A stretch of DNA of 64,000 bases from Corydoras sp. C115 (GCA_019802505.1 JAFMOC010000070.1:287501-351500), one strand, 5' to 3'; positions 19,725-29,378 are shown, counted from the first letter of the stretch. Program-made: numbers and translations. Notes: generated by a model from the letters alone, not told the origin.

Positions 19725-19990
19725 GCTTCCAAATATGTAGGAACAGTTTGGGGAAGGCCCTTTTCTGTCCCTGATTTCCTGGTTCATCCAGAGCCCTCAA
19801 GCCCCATCAAAAAACTTTGGGATGAATTAGAATGCCGATGAGTTATGTGCCCTCACATCAGTGTGTGACATCCAACATCAGTGTCCGACCTCACACATGC
19901 TCTTCTGGTTAAAGGTGATAAGGATCGCACAAACACACTTCAAAACCAAGTGGAAAGCATTCCCAGAGGATCAGAAGCTATTGTAGCTAT
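19725..19990 (+). pseudogene. Tc1/mariner transposase C-terminal remnant
   Basis: Translation of 19750-19841 contains SPIKKLWDELECR followed by a stop, which corresponds to the SPDLNPIEHLWDELERR region near the catalytic glutamate of Tc1-family (DD34E) transposases. Upstream TTTGGGGAAGGCCCTTTTC encodes the FGKGPF-type stretch in another frame. Downstream CATCAGTGTCCGACCTCAC and GTGGAAAGCATTCCCAGAGG match the TSVPDLT and VESLPRR parts. Frameshifts and stops show it is dead. The N-terminal DNA-binding half is not visible. Confidence 0.75.
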
Positions 19991-19994
19991 CCTT

Positions 19995-20570
19995 TCTTGG
20001 TAGAATTTGCATGTTCTCCCTATGTCATGTACATTATATGATGTGTTCTAGAGAATCATGGTTGCAAGCGCTGAATCCAAAGGACTCCCGGTTTGTTTAA
20101 ACTCATACTACATCTCAACTGTGACACTAGAATAAAATTCAAACGACCCGAGTTCTACAGAACCAGGGTTTGGAACATCTGGTCTAGAACGTCTGCAGTG
20201 CCATTCAGATTTCCCTTCACGTGACCCGGGTTGCAGGACAGATGGTTTTCTGTGCTGCGATGTGCGATCCCGCTGTGCGCTTGTGGTCGTTGCTTCCTGA
20301 CGGGGCTGTTCCTACACGGGCCTTTACGCTTTCCAAAGTCCTCGTAGTGGATCAGAACAACTCAGCACGCTTCATTAAAGAAGGATAAGAACTCCGACGG
20401 CTGAAGGTGGCTTTCTGTTCCACTGGGTTTGCTGGAACAAGCTGAGCTTGTTTTAGAACGTCTACACCTGTTAGTCATAACGGAGTCAATAAAACCCTAA
20501 TTAAAGGCAAATACAAACGACATCTGCACACGTCCTGGAGAACCGGGTTCAGATCTGGGGCCGGTTTGAA
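19995..20570. other. Unassigned stretch
   Basis: No repeat family or exon recognised between the Tc1 relic and the next SINE. Confidence 0.35.
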
Positions 20571-20571
20571 G

Positions 20572-20764
20572 ATGTTCTCCAGGGGAGAATATTTCGGGTG
20601 CTGGGCAGATACACCCAGGACAGGGTGTCAATCTATCGCTGGGTGCACACTCACTTACACGGACACACACACACTATATAGGGGCAGCCGACTGTGGGAG
20701 GAAACAGGAGAACCCAGAGAAAACTGTGAGGCGGACATGTTAAGCACTAAGCCATGACGCCCGG
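20572..20764 (-). mobile_element. SINE family A, internally deleted
   Basis: 3' part (GGGGAGAATATTTCGGGTG, GGGCAGATACACCC, GTCAATCTATCGCTGGG, ACTATATAGGGGCA) joins directly to 5' body GACTGTGGGAGG and AACCCAGAGAAAAC, then skips the B box to AGCACTAAGCCATGACGCC. Two internal deletions are needed. Confidence 0.75.
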
Positions 20765-20984
20765 CTGGGACAGTGGGTGAGGTGCTGATGTGTGGTTAGT
20801 GTGTCCAATGGTCTTTTAGTTAATCCTGTAAAGGTTTGGTATTCTGAGTTCTATCCTAGCACTCTGATGGTCAGCCAATCATAAGGTTCTATAGGGTTCA
20901 TCTGCGTTCAGGACCAAATTAAAAACGCAGCTTTGACTTGGAGTCTCACAAAATTTGATTCATACGTTTGTTGTAGAATTAATT

Positions 20985-21115
20985 TGTAGTTGCTTTTATC
21001 ATAAGTGACTTACGACCTCAATCAGCCAATCAGGATGCAGTGGGGTTATGCTGGAGCAATGAGGTCTTGCTCAAGAGCCCATATTGGCAGTTGGGTGGAT
21101 TTGGAGAACAAATCT
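20985..21115 (-). mobile_element. SINE family B, 3' part, interrupted
   Basis: TAGTTGCTTTTATCATAAGTG (decayed hairpin), CTGGAGCAATGAGG, TCTTGCTCAAGAGCCC and CATATTGGCAG. The expected head words CCCAACACTCTAACCACTAAG reappear at 21340-21364, after a family C element, so this copy was split by insertion. Confidence 0.65.
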
Positions 21116-21230
21116 GGTTAAGGAAACAGTTTTGTGACCTGAAGGTCTCCGGTTTGATTCCTGGTCCCACCGAGTGTTATAGCTGAAGTGCCCTTGGGCA
21201 AGTCACCTAACCCCAATGGCTCACTTCACT

Positions 21231-21289
<59 letters not shown>

Positions 21290-21326
21290 GGTGTATTTCA
21301 CCGCACATATGGGTTAAATATGGAGA
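21116..21326 (+). mobile_element. SINE family C, full length, inside a family B copy
   Basis: Head GGTTAAGGAAACAG, GTGACCTGAAGGTC, B box GGTTTGATTCC; body GCTGAAGTGCCCTTGGGCAAG and CACCTAACCCC; internal (TG)n at 21233-21290; end ATATGGGTTAAATATGG. The microsatellite sits at the same place as in the copies at 24736, 35980 and 57918, so it is part of the element. Confidence 0.78.
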
Positions 21327-21372
21327 ACCGATTCTTCTGTAACCCAACACTCTAACCACTAAGTTACAAAAA
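21327..21372 (-). mobile_element. SINE family B, head part of the split copy
   Basis: GTAACCCAACACTCTAACC and ACTAAGTTAC are the complement of the family B head with its A-box region. Best explained as the other side of the interrupted element. Confidence 0.55.
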
Positions 21373-21805
21373 GTCTCATATACAGTAAATCCACACTCTT
21401 TGTTAAATAACGTTGTTCGATTCTGTGTAATAAAAGGCAAAATAAAAGTCTCACGGGGTCTGAAACTTGTGAACAACCTGCTGAATCTCATGCTGCCGGG
21501 TTTCCAATTCCACCCTCAGTGTCGTCTAATTGTCTCCAATTAATGAGTCAACACAACGACTGTGTCGTAACTTCATCAGTGTTATTTGGGAACGATGCCA
21601 TAATTATCTCTTTTAATCAAAACGTTGCTAATGACGGAACCGTGGCTTCGGGGTGAAAACGAACAGAACGCACCTGTAAGGAGCGAGAGAGAGGCAGTCA
21701 TCACGGAAAATTACCGTCCCAAAGATACCTGCCCTCTTCTAATCTGAGCTGCGGCCAGCAGGTTTGGAACCAGATGTATTTATGACCTGCCCACATGTGT
21801 GTACA

Positions 21806-21830
21806 CACACACACACACACACACACACCA
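21806..21830. repeat. (AC)n microsatellite
   Basis: Twelve AC units, one CC interruption. It produces His/Thr-rich open frames that are not genes. Confidence 0.9.
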
Positions 21831-21879
21831 CACACCAAGCATCAACACTCATCTGTATTCTTTCCCTCGTCCTCAGCTA

Positions 21880-22320
21880 TCACATCCCTCACTGTTTGGT
21901 CTACCTGCGGGTCAGCGGCTCGAGCGAATCGTCAGTGCAGCAGTGTTGGTCCAGGTGACCAGACTGCGGTCCGTCCTACTAGAACGCTGCAGTCCTCTGG
22001 TCACCGGCGGAGCAGCTGCGTGTATTTTCGGCATGTATTCATTATGGAGTCAAAGGCTACGCGATTGTGGCGCCAGAGTGCGATTGTGGCAAGACGACTT
22101 GACCGCTTAGAAATCGCTGAGCTAACAGGGTTCGGACCCGGCGGTGCGACAGCTCGAGCGGGCCAAGTATACACTCCCCGCCGGGCTCGCACACCTTATA
22201 ATGATAGATTATGGCCGGTGCAAACCAAGCAAACCCGCCCACGGCAAATGTTTGCAAAGAAGGAAGTGAGAGCATGCGTATGAGTGCCAAAGGAGTAGGC
22301 TGGCGCGCTTGCGCACAGCG
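21880..22320. promoter_or_regulatory. CpG-containing candidate regulatory block
   Basis: Direct repeat GCGATTGTGGC (22070 and 22080), ATGTATTCATTATGGAGTC, AATGATAGATTATGG and CGCTGAGCTAACAGG. Open frames up to 162 codons start in the neighbouring CA repeat and show no domain. Non-repetitive apart from the 11-bp direct repeat. Confidence 0.25.
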
Positions 22321-22421
22321 CTGACAAAACTCCAAAACGAGACGTGCCACCGTGCCATCTTCAGAGCCGAACTCCTACACAGAGGGAAAATGAGAGAGAG
22401 GAACAAACAACGGAGGGAGGA

Positions 22422-22446
22422 AAAAAAAAAAAAAAAGAAAAAGAAA
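22422..22446. repeat. Poly-A tract
   Basis: Eighteen or so A residues with G interruptions, following a purine-rich GGGAGG stretch. Confidence 0.85.
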
Positions 22447-22539
22447 ACACTGCCTTGGAGATGGAATCAACATGCAAAACTTTCTTTTTTCACACAGCGT
22501 GCATCAGCGCGAGGCCTTTGATGGCTCAGGGTGTTTGAA

Positions 22540-23310
22540 ACACTTGCGAGAGCAACTTGCTCTCGCTCCACCTTTCGCTTCATTACGCTTCCCCTGCACT
22601 TCTCGAGCTGCGTGCTTCCTCTGCGCGAGATGGATTTGCCCGAAAGTTCAGCCCTTGCCTGCATGCGCAGCGAGCGTGCCCTGAAGGGAAAGCAGTCGGC
22701 ATGTGGGGTTCAGCTGCGAAACAAAACCGCCCTGTCTCCAAAGTGGCAGGAGAAGTCAGACATAAAATCAATCTGGGGATGTTTTGTCAAGTTTTGCGCG
22801 AGAAACACTCCTAAAGATTCCCCTGTCAATAGGCAGAGCGAGTCGTGCTTTGGCAGGAGCCGTGTGATCCTGCTCCAGCCGCCGAATCGGAGCAGGGTGC
22901 ACGCCGTTCCGCCTCTCTCTACCATGTGCCGCTACTTTGTTCGCTCGGTTCCTGCACTCTATTTGGGATGTTTCTTCGAGGCCTGTGTCAGTTTCTTGGG
23001 TTTTCTTCCACCACCCGCCCCCCCCCCACCCCCACTCCCCCATTTTTAAAAAAGATACCACGGCTTCCGAGGGGAACGGAGCCCGGGGCTGGGAGCCTCA
23101 GAGCGGGCACCTGGTCACGTCTCATTGGCTCCCTGGTGAAGGGTGGATCGGGGTAGCCTAGGCAGGAGGAGAACACACGGGACAGGAGGAGGGTCAGCCC
23201 TTAGGGCAGTGCCTTGAAAAATCTGTAGGGGGCAGTCTTTACTTTAAGCGCCAAGAGGAGGACGGTGAGTACAGCTGCGCGAGGACCTCGACGGGCCGCG
23301 AGAGGAGGTG
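22540..23310 (+). promoter_or_regulatory. CpG-rich block, possible promoter and non-coding first exon
   Basis: Rich in CpG, with a TATA-like ATTTTTAAAAAAG at 23043-23055, a CACGTC and inverted CCAAT (CATTGGCT) near 23117-23129, and a strong splice-donor word ACGGTGAGTAC with GT at 23265-23266. A plus-strand transcript starting near 23080 would have a first exon of about 185 nt without a long frame. An ATG-initiated frame of 139 codons (22630-23049) ends in a proline run and is unrecognised. No downstream exon was identified, so the gene is hypothetical. Confidence 0.22.
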
Positions 23311-23589
23311 GAAAGAGGAAGTCGGGGAGAGAACGAGAGTCGACTTTTTCACTGTAATTCAGCTTTAAAATCTACAAAACAAGTGATTTAGAAGCAGAGA
23401 TAGTAGAAGGATAATTCATAATTAAAAATAATTAATACAAATATAAAAATTTAAACCATAATCAGACCAGAAACACACAGACATCAGCGGATCCTCACAG
23501 CTTTAGGAGCTGGTTTGAGTTTCTCCTCTCAAGCTCAGGATTATTTAATCTGAACTCTGAGATAATCCCAATAATCACAGAGGTCAATA

Positions 23590-23799
23590 TTTACATTTAC
23601 ATTTGGTCATTTATTGGAAGCTTTTATCCAAAGCGACTTACAAGGTGAACACAGGGTTCATCACAACATCCCTGGAGCAATGAGGGTTAAGGGTCTTGCT
23701 CAAGAACCCACATTGGTAACTTCAGGGAACCTGGGATTTGAACCGCCAACCTTCAGATTGATAGCCCAACGCCCTGACCACTGAGCTACCACTCCCAAT
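23590..23799 (-). mobile_element. SINE family B, full length
   Basis: Minus strand: A box TAGCTCAGTGG, B box GGTTCAAATCC, intact hairpin GCTTTGGATAAAAGC at 23620-23634 and AAATGTAAATGTAAA tail. Closely matches the copy at 12036 over the whole length, so both are from one subfamily. Confidence 0.88.
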
Positions 23800-23868
23800 A
23801 TGGAGTTAAGAGTTCAAATCAAAGTAATGGGTTAGTGATGTGATGGGTTAGTGATGTACACTGTGTGC

Positions 23869-23870
<2 letters not shown>

Positions 23871-23918
<48 letters not shown>
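23871..23918. repeat. (TG)n microsatellite
   Basis: About 23 units. Preceded by a duplicated GGGTTAGTGATGTG/AC word (23829-23857). Confidence 0.95.
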
Positions 23919-23919
23919 G

Positions 23920-24215
23920 CTTCGATCACCACGACATCTGAAGGTTTTAAACTTTTTACAACCAAGATGCGGCTCAAAGGGGTTTTGTTTTATACGTTTT
24001 GATATGCAGCGGGAGATTTAGGGCGTGGCCTTGTTATATTGACGGTGTGATTCATGGGTGGGTTTTCGGGCGTCACGTGCAATAAACCAATCAATGCGTC
24101 ACTTGCTGTTCCCTTTAGAAGCCTAGTGCGCTCCGACTTGGCAGACTGCTATTTCACCGGCGCAATGCCATCAATTATACATAAATTATCCGGGCAAAGC
24201 GGGTCAAGTAGCTAG
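23920..24215 (+). mobile_element. Unclassified element, family D (modules 1-3)
   Basis: Best copy of the left part: ATCACCACGACATCTG, TTTTACAACCAAGATGCGGC, GTGTGATTCATGGGTGGG, CGTGCAATAAACCAATCAATG, GTTCCCTTTAGAAGCC, GCTCCGACTTGGCAGACTGC. The third block continues in 5975 and 41060, linking both halves of the family. Confidence 0.65.
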
Positions 24216-24256
24216 TTTTGATTAAGTTCCAGCTTGTTGGTCTGGCCCCAATAACA

Positions 24257-24600
24257 TTCATTCTTTATCTCCCGCTTTATCCTCTATTAGGGTCGCGGTG
24301 GGGTTCCCCATGCCCATCCAGGGGAGAACGTTTCGGGCGCTGGGCAGATAGAACCAGGACAGGGCGCCAATCCATCGCTGGGCACACACTCACTCACACA
24401 GACACACTCTATATGGGGCAATTTGGAAAACTCAGTTGACTTGATCCATGTTTTTGGACTGTGGGAGGAAACCGGAGAACCCGGAGAAAACCCACGCGGA
24501 CACGGGGAGAACATGGAAACTCCATCCAGATGGGGATTCGAACCGGGAATCCCTAGCGCTGAGAGGAGAACGTGTTAACCACTAACCCACCGTGCCGCCA
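24257..24600 (-). mobile_element. SINE family A, full length, with target-site duplication
   Basis: Minus-strand head TGGCGGCACGG, A box region TGGGTTAGTGG, B box GGTTCGAATCC, complete body with the C tract short (CACCGCGACCC), end GATAAAGCGGGAGATAAAG. GCCCCAATAACA is duplicated at 24245-24256 and 24601-24612. Low divergence suggests a recent insertion. Confidence 0.92.
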
Positions 24601-24667
24601 GCCCCAATAACAGTTTTATTTTATTATGTGTCACTTAAAAGGTGCAGAGGGTTTGTAGCAGATCCGT

Positions 24668-24719
24668 GTAAATCACTTTAGATAAAAGCGTCTGTTAAAT
24701 GAACAAATGTAAATGTAGG
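24668..24719 (+). mobile_element. UnaL2-type tail fragment
   Basis: CACTTTAGATAAAAGCGTCTG and AAATGAACAAATGTAAATG: the terminal hairpin (one loop change) and TGTAAA tail alone, as expected of severe 5' truncation. Confidence 0.7.
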
Positions 24720-24735
24720 GACTCCATTTTATGTC

Positions 24736-24915
24736 ATGGGCTTGTGGTTACGGAACCAGCCTTGTGACCTGAAGGTCCCCAGTTCGATTCCCGATCCCAC
24801 CAGGTACCATGGCTGAAGTGCCCTTGGGCTGCCCACTGCTTCACCAGTGTGTGTGTATGTGTGTGTGTCACTGCATGGATGGGTTAAATGTGGAGGACAA
24901 ATAAGGTGTGTATGC
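24736..24915 (+). mobile_element. SINE family C
   Basis: GGAACCAGCCTTGTGACCTG, B box AGTTCGATTCC, GAAGTGCCCTTGGGC, (TG)n of about 12 units and CATGGATGGGTTAAATGTGG. The CACCTAACCCC portion is deleted relative to the copy at 35980. Confidence 0.78.
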
Positions 24916-24929
24916 ACATTAGACAAAAT

Positions 24930-25320
24930 AAAATCACTTTACACACATGTGACATCAGGACCAAATAAGAATAATAAGAGTGTAAGAATAATAAGAATAA
25001 TAAGAATGTAATAAGAGGCGTGTCCCGATATGTTTGTCCACATGGTGCAGATTGCTTGCTGTAATTTGTGCTGATTCAGTTAATCCAGTGGACACACAGT
25101 CATGCTGGATGAAGTCAGGACTTTCCCTTCACATTTAAAAACATTTAAAAACATATAATTGTCGGAAATTGCGCTCACGTTAACATTTTCCTTCAGTGGA
25201 ACGCAGGAAGCGTCCAAACGTTTGAGAACATGCAAATACACAGCCATCACCATGGAGAGCGTTACATTACTTCATAATTTCTTCACCTGACGCTGAACGA
25301 AGATAAAAAATCTCAACACT
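24930..25320. other. Unassigned stretch
   Basis: AATAATAAGAAT-type low complexity at 24965-25015; otherwise no feature. Confidence 0.35.
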
Positions 25321-25830
25321 GCGTCCCTCGGTTTGGACGTGTGGGCGGCTGACACATCTGTCTCGCCGCCCCGCTCGGCGCTCCCGGTCCCTCGGAGCGG
25401 CTCCGGCTCGGTGACAGTGCGAGCTAAGCACAGACGGACCACGGATCCCCGCTAATTCCGTGTCCCTGAAAGCTTCCTTTCCGACTACTTTCTTGCGTTG
25501 CCGTTATTAAAGTCACAGCTCAAGAGTCTGTCGTATCCTCGCTGCCAAGTTTTCGGAGGAAAAACAACACTTGCTGGCACGTCGTCTGCAAATCTGAAGC
25601 ACCTGCCATGCTGCAAACCTGAAGCTGAGAACATTTGGCGGGTCGGCCGGTTGGTATGGAACGTGCTCTGTATGTGAGGGGGAGCGTGCCAGGCGATCAC
25701 GCCATTCAACTCGAGTCGCGCGAGCAGGTTGACGTTCCACATCTTTATGCTGCGATCGAACCCGAGTGTGTGTTCCAGAAAAAAAAAAAAAAAGGCAGCC
25801 TGTGTATTTACGTACACGCCGACTCGGCGT
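25320..25830. promoter_or_regulatory. CpG-rich candidate regulatory block
   Basis: 25330-25440 is dense in CpG, followed by TCCCCGCTAATTCC, CCGTTATTAAAGTCAC and a poly-A tract. Overlapping minus-strand frames of 110 and 111 codons cross it. One contains GFDRSIKMWN, which recalls a WD-repeat end, but nothing else supports a WD protein. Confidence 0.25.
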
Positions 25831-25898
25831 TTCTGCGTTTAAATTCACTGTTTATTATTCCTATAACTTTTAGAATTTGAGGAACAAAAACCGAAAAG

Positions 25899-26244
25899 GG
25901 CGGCACGGTGGCTTAGTGGTTTAGCATGTTCTCCTCTCAGCACTAGGGATTCCCGGTTTGAATCCCCATCTGAGTGGAGTTTCCATGTTCTCCCCGGGTC
26001 TGCTTGGGTTTCCTCCGGGTTCTCCGGGTTCCTCCCACAGTCCAAAAACATGGGTCAAGTCAATTGAGTTCTCCAAATTGCCCCATATAGAGTGTGTCTG
26101 TGTGAGTGAGTGTCTGCCCAGCGTTGGATTGGCGCCCTGTCCTGGGTGTATCTGTTCAGCGCCCGAAATGTTCTCGCCTGGATGGGCATGGGGAACCCCC
26201 TAATGTAGGATAAAGCGGAAGATAATGAATGAATGAATGAATGA
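25899..26244 (+). mobile_element. SINE family A, full length
   Basis: Head GGGCGGCACGG, perfect A box, B box GGTTTGAATCC, full body with the dual GGGTTCTCCGGGTTCC variant, end GATAAAGCGGAAGATAATG plus (AATG)5. The C tract is only five C. Flanks are A-rich on both sides; no clear duplication. Confidence 0.9.
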
Positions 26245-26317
26245 AAAACCCCTGTACATCCAGGTGCATTGTGGATGAAGCTGTGGAGTGGTTAGCATTG
26301 TTCTCTCTCTGTCTGAA

Positions 26318-26400
26318 GATAATGAATGAATGTAATATAGGATAAAGCGGAAGATAATGAATGAATGAATGAATGCACAGCGCCCGAAATGCCCCCCCCC
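26318..26400 (+). mobile_element. SINE family A, duplicated 3' end
   Basis: TAGGATAAAGCGGAAGATAATG and (AATG)n recur 130 bp after the preceding element, followed by GCGCCCGAAATG and a C-run. It looks like a local duplication of the SINE tail. Confidence 0.65.
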
Positions 26401-26404
26401 CCCT

Positions 26405-26660
26405 TAATAAATGCTGACGGGGCTTTATTTTGGCGATGTTAGCAAGCCGTAAACCGTGCCAGTGTGGGGTCGTTATGAAAACGACGTGATTGATGGATGT
26501 GTTTTGTGCATCGTGTGTGCCACTTGCTGTTCAGCAGTCAGGTGCAGTCTGACTTTGGCAGACTGCTATTTAAACGTATATTAGAGTTTCATCGTTTGCA
26601 GGAAACGTCCTCACAAACCGTGTGGCTAGTTTGTAGATCATGTGTATACAGTGTTTATGT
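26405..26660 (+). mobile_element. Unclassified element, family D (modules 2-3)
   Basis: ACGACGTGATTGATGGATGTG, TGTGCCACTTGCTGTTC, AGTCTGACTTTGGCAGACTGC and TATTTAAACG match the 23920 copy in order, with larger gaps. Confidence 0.55.
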
Positions 26661-27015
26661 AAGGTCCTTTGTGCTGACTCAGCCAGCTCTAAAACTCTAT
26701 AATATCAAGTTCCCGTGAATGAGATCAGAAGCGGACGATGGATCTGAAACATGAACGGTGTTTATTTCATCTCGGCTGAGTGATCATGCAGAACGAAGCT
26801 AACTCGTTTTAACAGACGCGAATGTGAGGGAGGAACGTTTGGGCTGTGCATCATTAAAACTTGTTTTCTCCCGGTTTGCAGCACTCGCACCATCAGCCAC
26901 CTGCTGAGAGGAGTTTAGCCTTCATCAGACGTGTTACCTAATTGGACCTGGAAGAAGTAATCAGAAAGAAACGGCTTTTATCTTTTAAACGCTTTAGTTT
27001 AATACTGAAGAAGAG
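26661..27015. other. Unassigned stretch
   Basis: No repeat or exon recognised left of the purine minisatellite. Confidence 0.35.
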
Positions 27016-27392
27016 GAGACACAGGGAGGAGACACAGGGAGGAGGCACAGGGAGCAGAGACACAGGGAGCAGAGACACAGGGAGCAGAGACAGGGACACA
27101 CAGGGAGGAGATAGAGTGAGAGACAGGGAGGAGGCACAGGGAGCAGAGACAGGGAAAAGACTCAGGGAGGAGACAGAATGAGAGACAGGGAGAAGACACA
27201 AGGAGGAGACACAGGGAGAGACAGGGAGGAGACAGGGAGACACAGGGAGGAGATAGAGCGAGAGACAGGGAGGAGACACAGGGAGCAGAGACAGAGAGAG
27301 ACAGGGAGGAGACAGGGAGACACAGGGAGCAGAGACAGGGAGAAGACACAGGGTGGAGACAGAATGAGAGACAGGGAGGAGGCACAGGGAGG
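27016..27392. repeat. Purine-rich minisatellite
   Basis: Irregular array of GACACAGGGAG followed by GAG, CAGA or AAGA linkers, about 25 copies, with units of 10-13 bp mixed in blocks. One strand is almost only A and G with isolated C and T. Long Ser/Pro/Leu/Cys frames on the complement are by-products. It runs directly into a SINE fragment. Confidence 0.92.
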
Positions 27393-27396
27393 TTTA

Positions 27397-27600
27397 ATCC
27401 CACAGTCCAAAACATGGTTTCACGATGAATTGGACGTTCTAAATTGCCCTTATGTGTGTGTGAGTGAGTGTGTGTGAGTGAGTGTGTGTGCGCCCAGTGA
27501 TGGATTGGCACCCTGTCCCGGACGTATCTGCCCAGAACACAAAACGTTCTCCCCTGGAAGGGCATGGGGAACCCCTCCCCCCAACCCCCCCAACCCCCCT
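27397..27600 (+). mobile_element. SINE family A, 3' half
   Basis: Starts at CCCACAGTCCAAAACATGG, then GATGAATTGGACG, a (GTGA)n expansion, GATGGATTGGCACCCTGTC and GGAAGGGCATGGGGAACCCC. The head has been lost at the junction with the minisatellite. Confidence 0.78.
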
Positions 27601-28044
27601 TTACGTTTTTAAGAATGAAATGAGCGATGATGTAAGATGTCTGATGCTAATAAACAAATCCAATCTCACGTAAAGGAGGAGAATGAAGTCCAGGAATCCT
27701 GAAAAACCCAAAATCCAGGCTGTTCTACTCCGTTGTTCTCATTTAAAAGTACAGAATGTCCATCAGAACCGACGTTCTCTTGTTTAGGACACGACTGGGT
27801 GTTTTTATCACAGAGTCATCAGCGTGATTCGGTTCTGTTCTGTACGAGGACGCCGTGGGAGCGCTGACGGATCAGACCGGCTCTGAGGCCTGGAACCCGC
27901 TGCCGCGCCGCCGCGTCGCTGCCGGTTCTATCGCCTCTGATGCTGTTTGGAGAACAGAATGACAGAATGTGAGGGAAAGGCGTCACATCTGATGAAACTG
28001 CCAGTCTGGGTGATACCCCTGTCTGACCTAGTTTGTACCAGCCT

Positions 28045-28047
<3 letters not shown>

Positions 28048-28082
<35 letters not shown>
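28048..28082. repeat. (TG)n microsatellite
   Basis: Seventeen uninterrupted units. Confidence 0.95.
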
Positions 28083-28085
<3 letters not shown>

Positions 28086-28385
28086 CACACCAGCGCTGGC
28101 CAGCTGCTGACCAGCGCTGCCTTTTGCCGTGTGTTTGTCCTCCGCACCAATCATCCCAGATCTTATGTGCAGCGCAGAGACAGGCCCTCACAGCAAACAG
28201 CAGGGGTCACACTACAGAGGATGGAGAACCCGCCGCCCGGCTGCGGAGGTGTCAGACAGTCAGGCCTCAGACACGAGATCTACACTGTACATCAGAACGC
28301 TCCACGCACACCATACGAATCACAACGAGAGGAACGTGTGAATGAATGGGACCTTCTTAAAAACTCAGAGGTATGTTTTTAAAGA

Positions 28386-28468
28386 TCTCATCTCATTATC
28401 TTCTGCTTAATCATTAGCGTGGGTGCTGAGCAGAGACACCCAGGACAGGGCGTGGAACCCTAGTGGAG
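28386..28468 (-). mobile_element. SINE family A, 3' scrap
   Basis: CATTATCTTCTGCTTAATC, GGTGCTGAGCAGAGACACCC and AGGACAGGGCG, then GTGGAGGATG: the extreme 3' end with an internal deletion. Confidence 0.6.
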
Positions 28469-28550
28469 GATGAACGCTACACATACACTTTATTAACCCT
28501 TTTGCACCTTCTGTACTGTAATGCGCTATATCATCTTCATTATGATTACT

Positions 28551-28903
28551 GGATGGAACCTGGAACCTTAATTGGACTGACCGTCCTGCAGGACGACCTC
28601 AATGGACTCACAGAGTTTTCCAGTTGTTAGTTTTTCCAATTGTTAAATACAGGTCACATGATCATCACACAATCTGCACATGGCTGTCCTTCACTTTTGA
28701 TGCTGCACCCCCACTCAAGCAGGAGTCCCCCACTGAGCCTCGGTCCTCACAAGGTTTCTTCCTTAAAATAACATAACAGGGAGTTTTTTCTTGCCGCTGT
28801 CGCTTCGGCATGCTCTTTAGGTGTTCAAAGGCTTTTAACTCTGTAAAGCTGCTTTGTGACAATGTACTGTTGTAAAAATCGCTATATAAATAAATTACTG
28901 GAA
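28551..28903 (+). mobile_element. Repeat family E, third copy
   Basis: Same order of words as the arm at 7224: AACCTGGAACC, ATTGGACTGACCGTCCTGC, GTTAAATACAGGTCACATG, GAGCCTCGGTCCTCACAAGG, CAGGGAGTTTTTTC and TAAAGCTGCTTTGTGACAATG. It extends further, to GTAAAAATCGCTATATAAAT, showing the element's natural 3' end: an ATAAA-type tail. It carries a 17-bp internal duplication (CCAGTTGTTAGTTTTTCC). Confidence 0.8.
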
Positions 28904-29044
28904 AAAAAATTTACTTGAATTATGTTCATATTATATCATGTTCATTATGTATATACTATGTATATATTATGTTTATGTTATGTATATACATATATACATT
29001 TTACTTCTCCATGCACTGGTCACTTATTATGTAAATATAAATTA

Positions 29045-29057
29045 TACACACACACAC

Positions 29058-29128
<71 letters not shown>

Positions 29129-29137
29129 AATATATAT
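29045..29137. repeat. (CA)n(TA)n microsatellite
   Basis: ATACACACACACACATATAC then about 40 TA units. A SINE fragment follows and the TA repeat resumes at 29238. Confidence 0.93.
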
Positions 29138-29237
29138 CCATCCATTATCTTCCGCTTTATCCTATATTAGGGTTGGGGGGGGGGGGGTTTCGGGTGCTGG
29201 GCAGATACACCCAGGACAGGACGCCAATCTATCACTG
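29138..29237 (-). mobile_element. SINE family A, 3' third embedded in TA repeat
   Basis: CATCCATTATCTTCCGC, GGGTTGGGG with a 13-G run, GGGCAGATACACCC and CGCCAATCTATCACTGGG. Both sides are (TA)n, suggesting insertion into, or truncation by, the microsatellite. Confidence 0.75.
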
Positions 29238-29239
29238 GG

Positions 29240-29270
<31 letters not shown>

Positions 29271-29305
29271 TGCACTTCTGATAGATTCAAACATTTCATT
29301 GGCCC

Positions 29306-29378
29306 AATCTAATCTAATCTAATCTAATCTAATCTAATCTAATTTAATCTAAGATGAGATGAGATGAGATTAGATGAG
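29306..29378. repeat. Pentanucleotide arrays (AATCT)n and (GAGAT)n
   Basis: Nine AATCT units at 29306-29350 (one is AATTT), followed after AAG by four GAGAT-type units. The two arrays are reverse-complement-like in composition and adjacent. Confidence 0.9.

Noticed and set aside
22630..23049. 139-codon ATG frame as a gene
   Set aside because: No family resemblance, ends in a proline run from a C tract, and frames of this length are expected by chance in 64 kb read six ways; kept only as a remark in the CpG block.
25485..25817. Minus-strand frame containing GFDRSIKMWN, like the end of a WD repeat
   Set aside because: Only one short match; no GH dipeptide spacing, no second repeat, a phenylalanine run from a poly-T tract, and no splice signals to extend it.
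26938..27565. Minus-strand frames of 82-188 codons rich in Ser, Pro, Leu and Cys
   Set aside because: Complement of the purine-rich minisatellite; periodic by construction.
29306..29350. CRISPR-like regular repeat
   Set aside because: Contiguous pentamer microsatellite without spacers, in a eukaryotic context.
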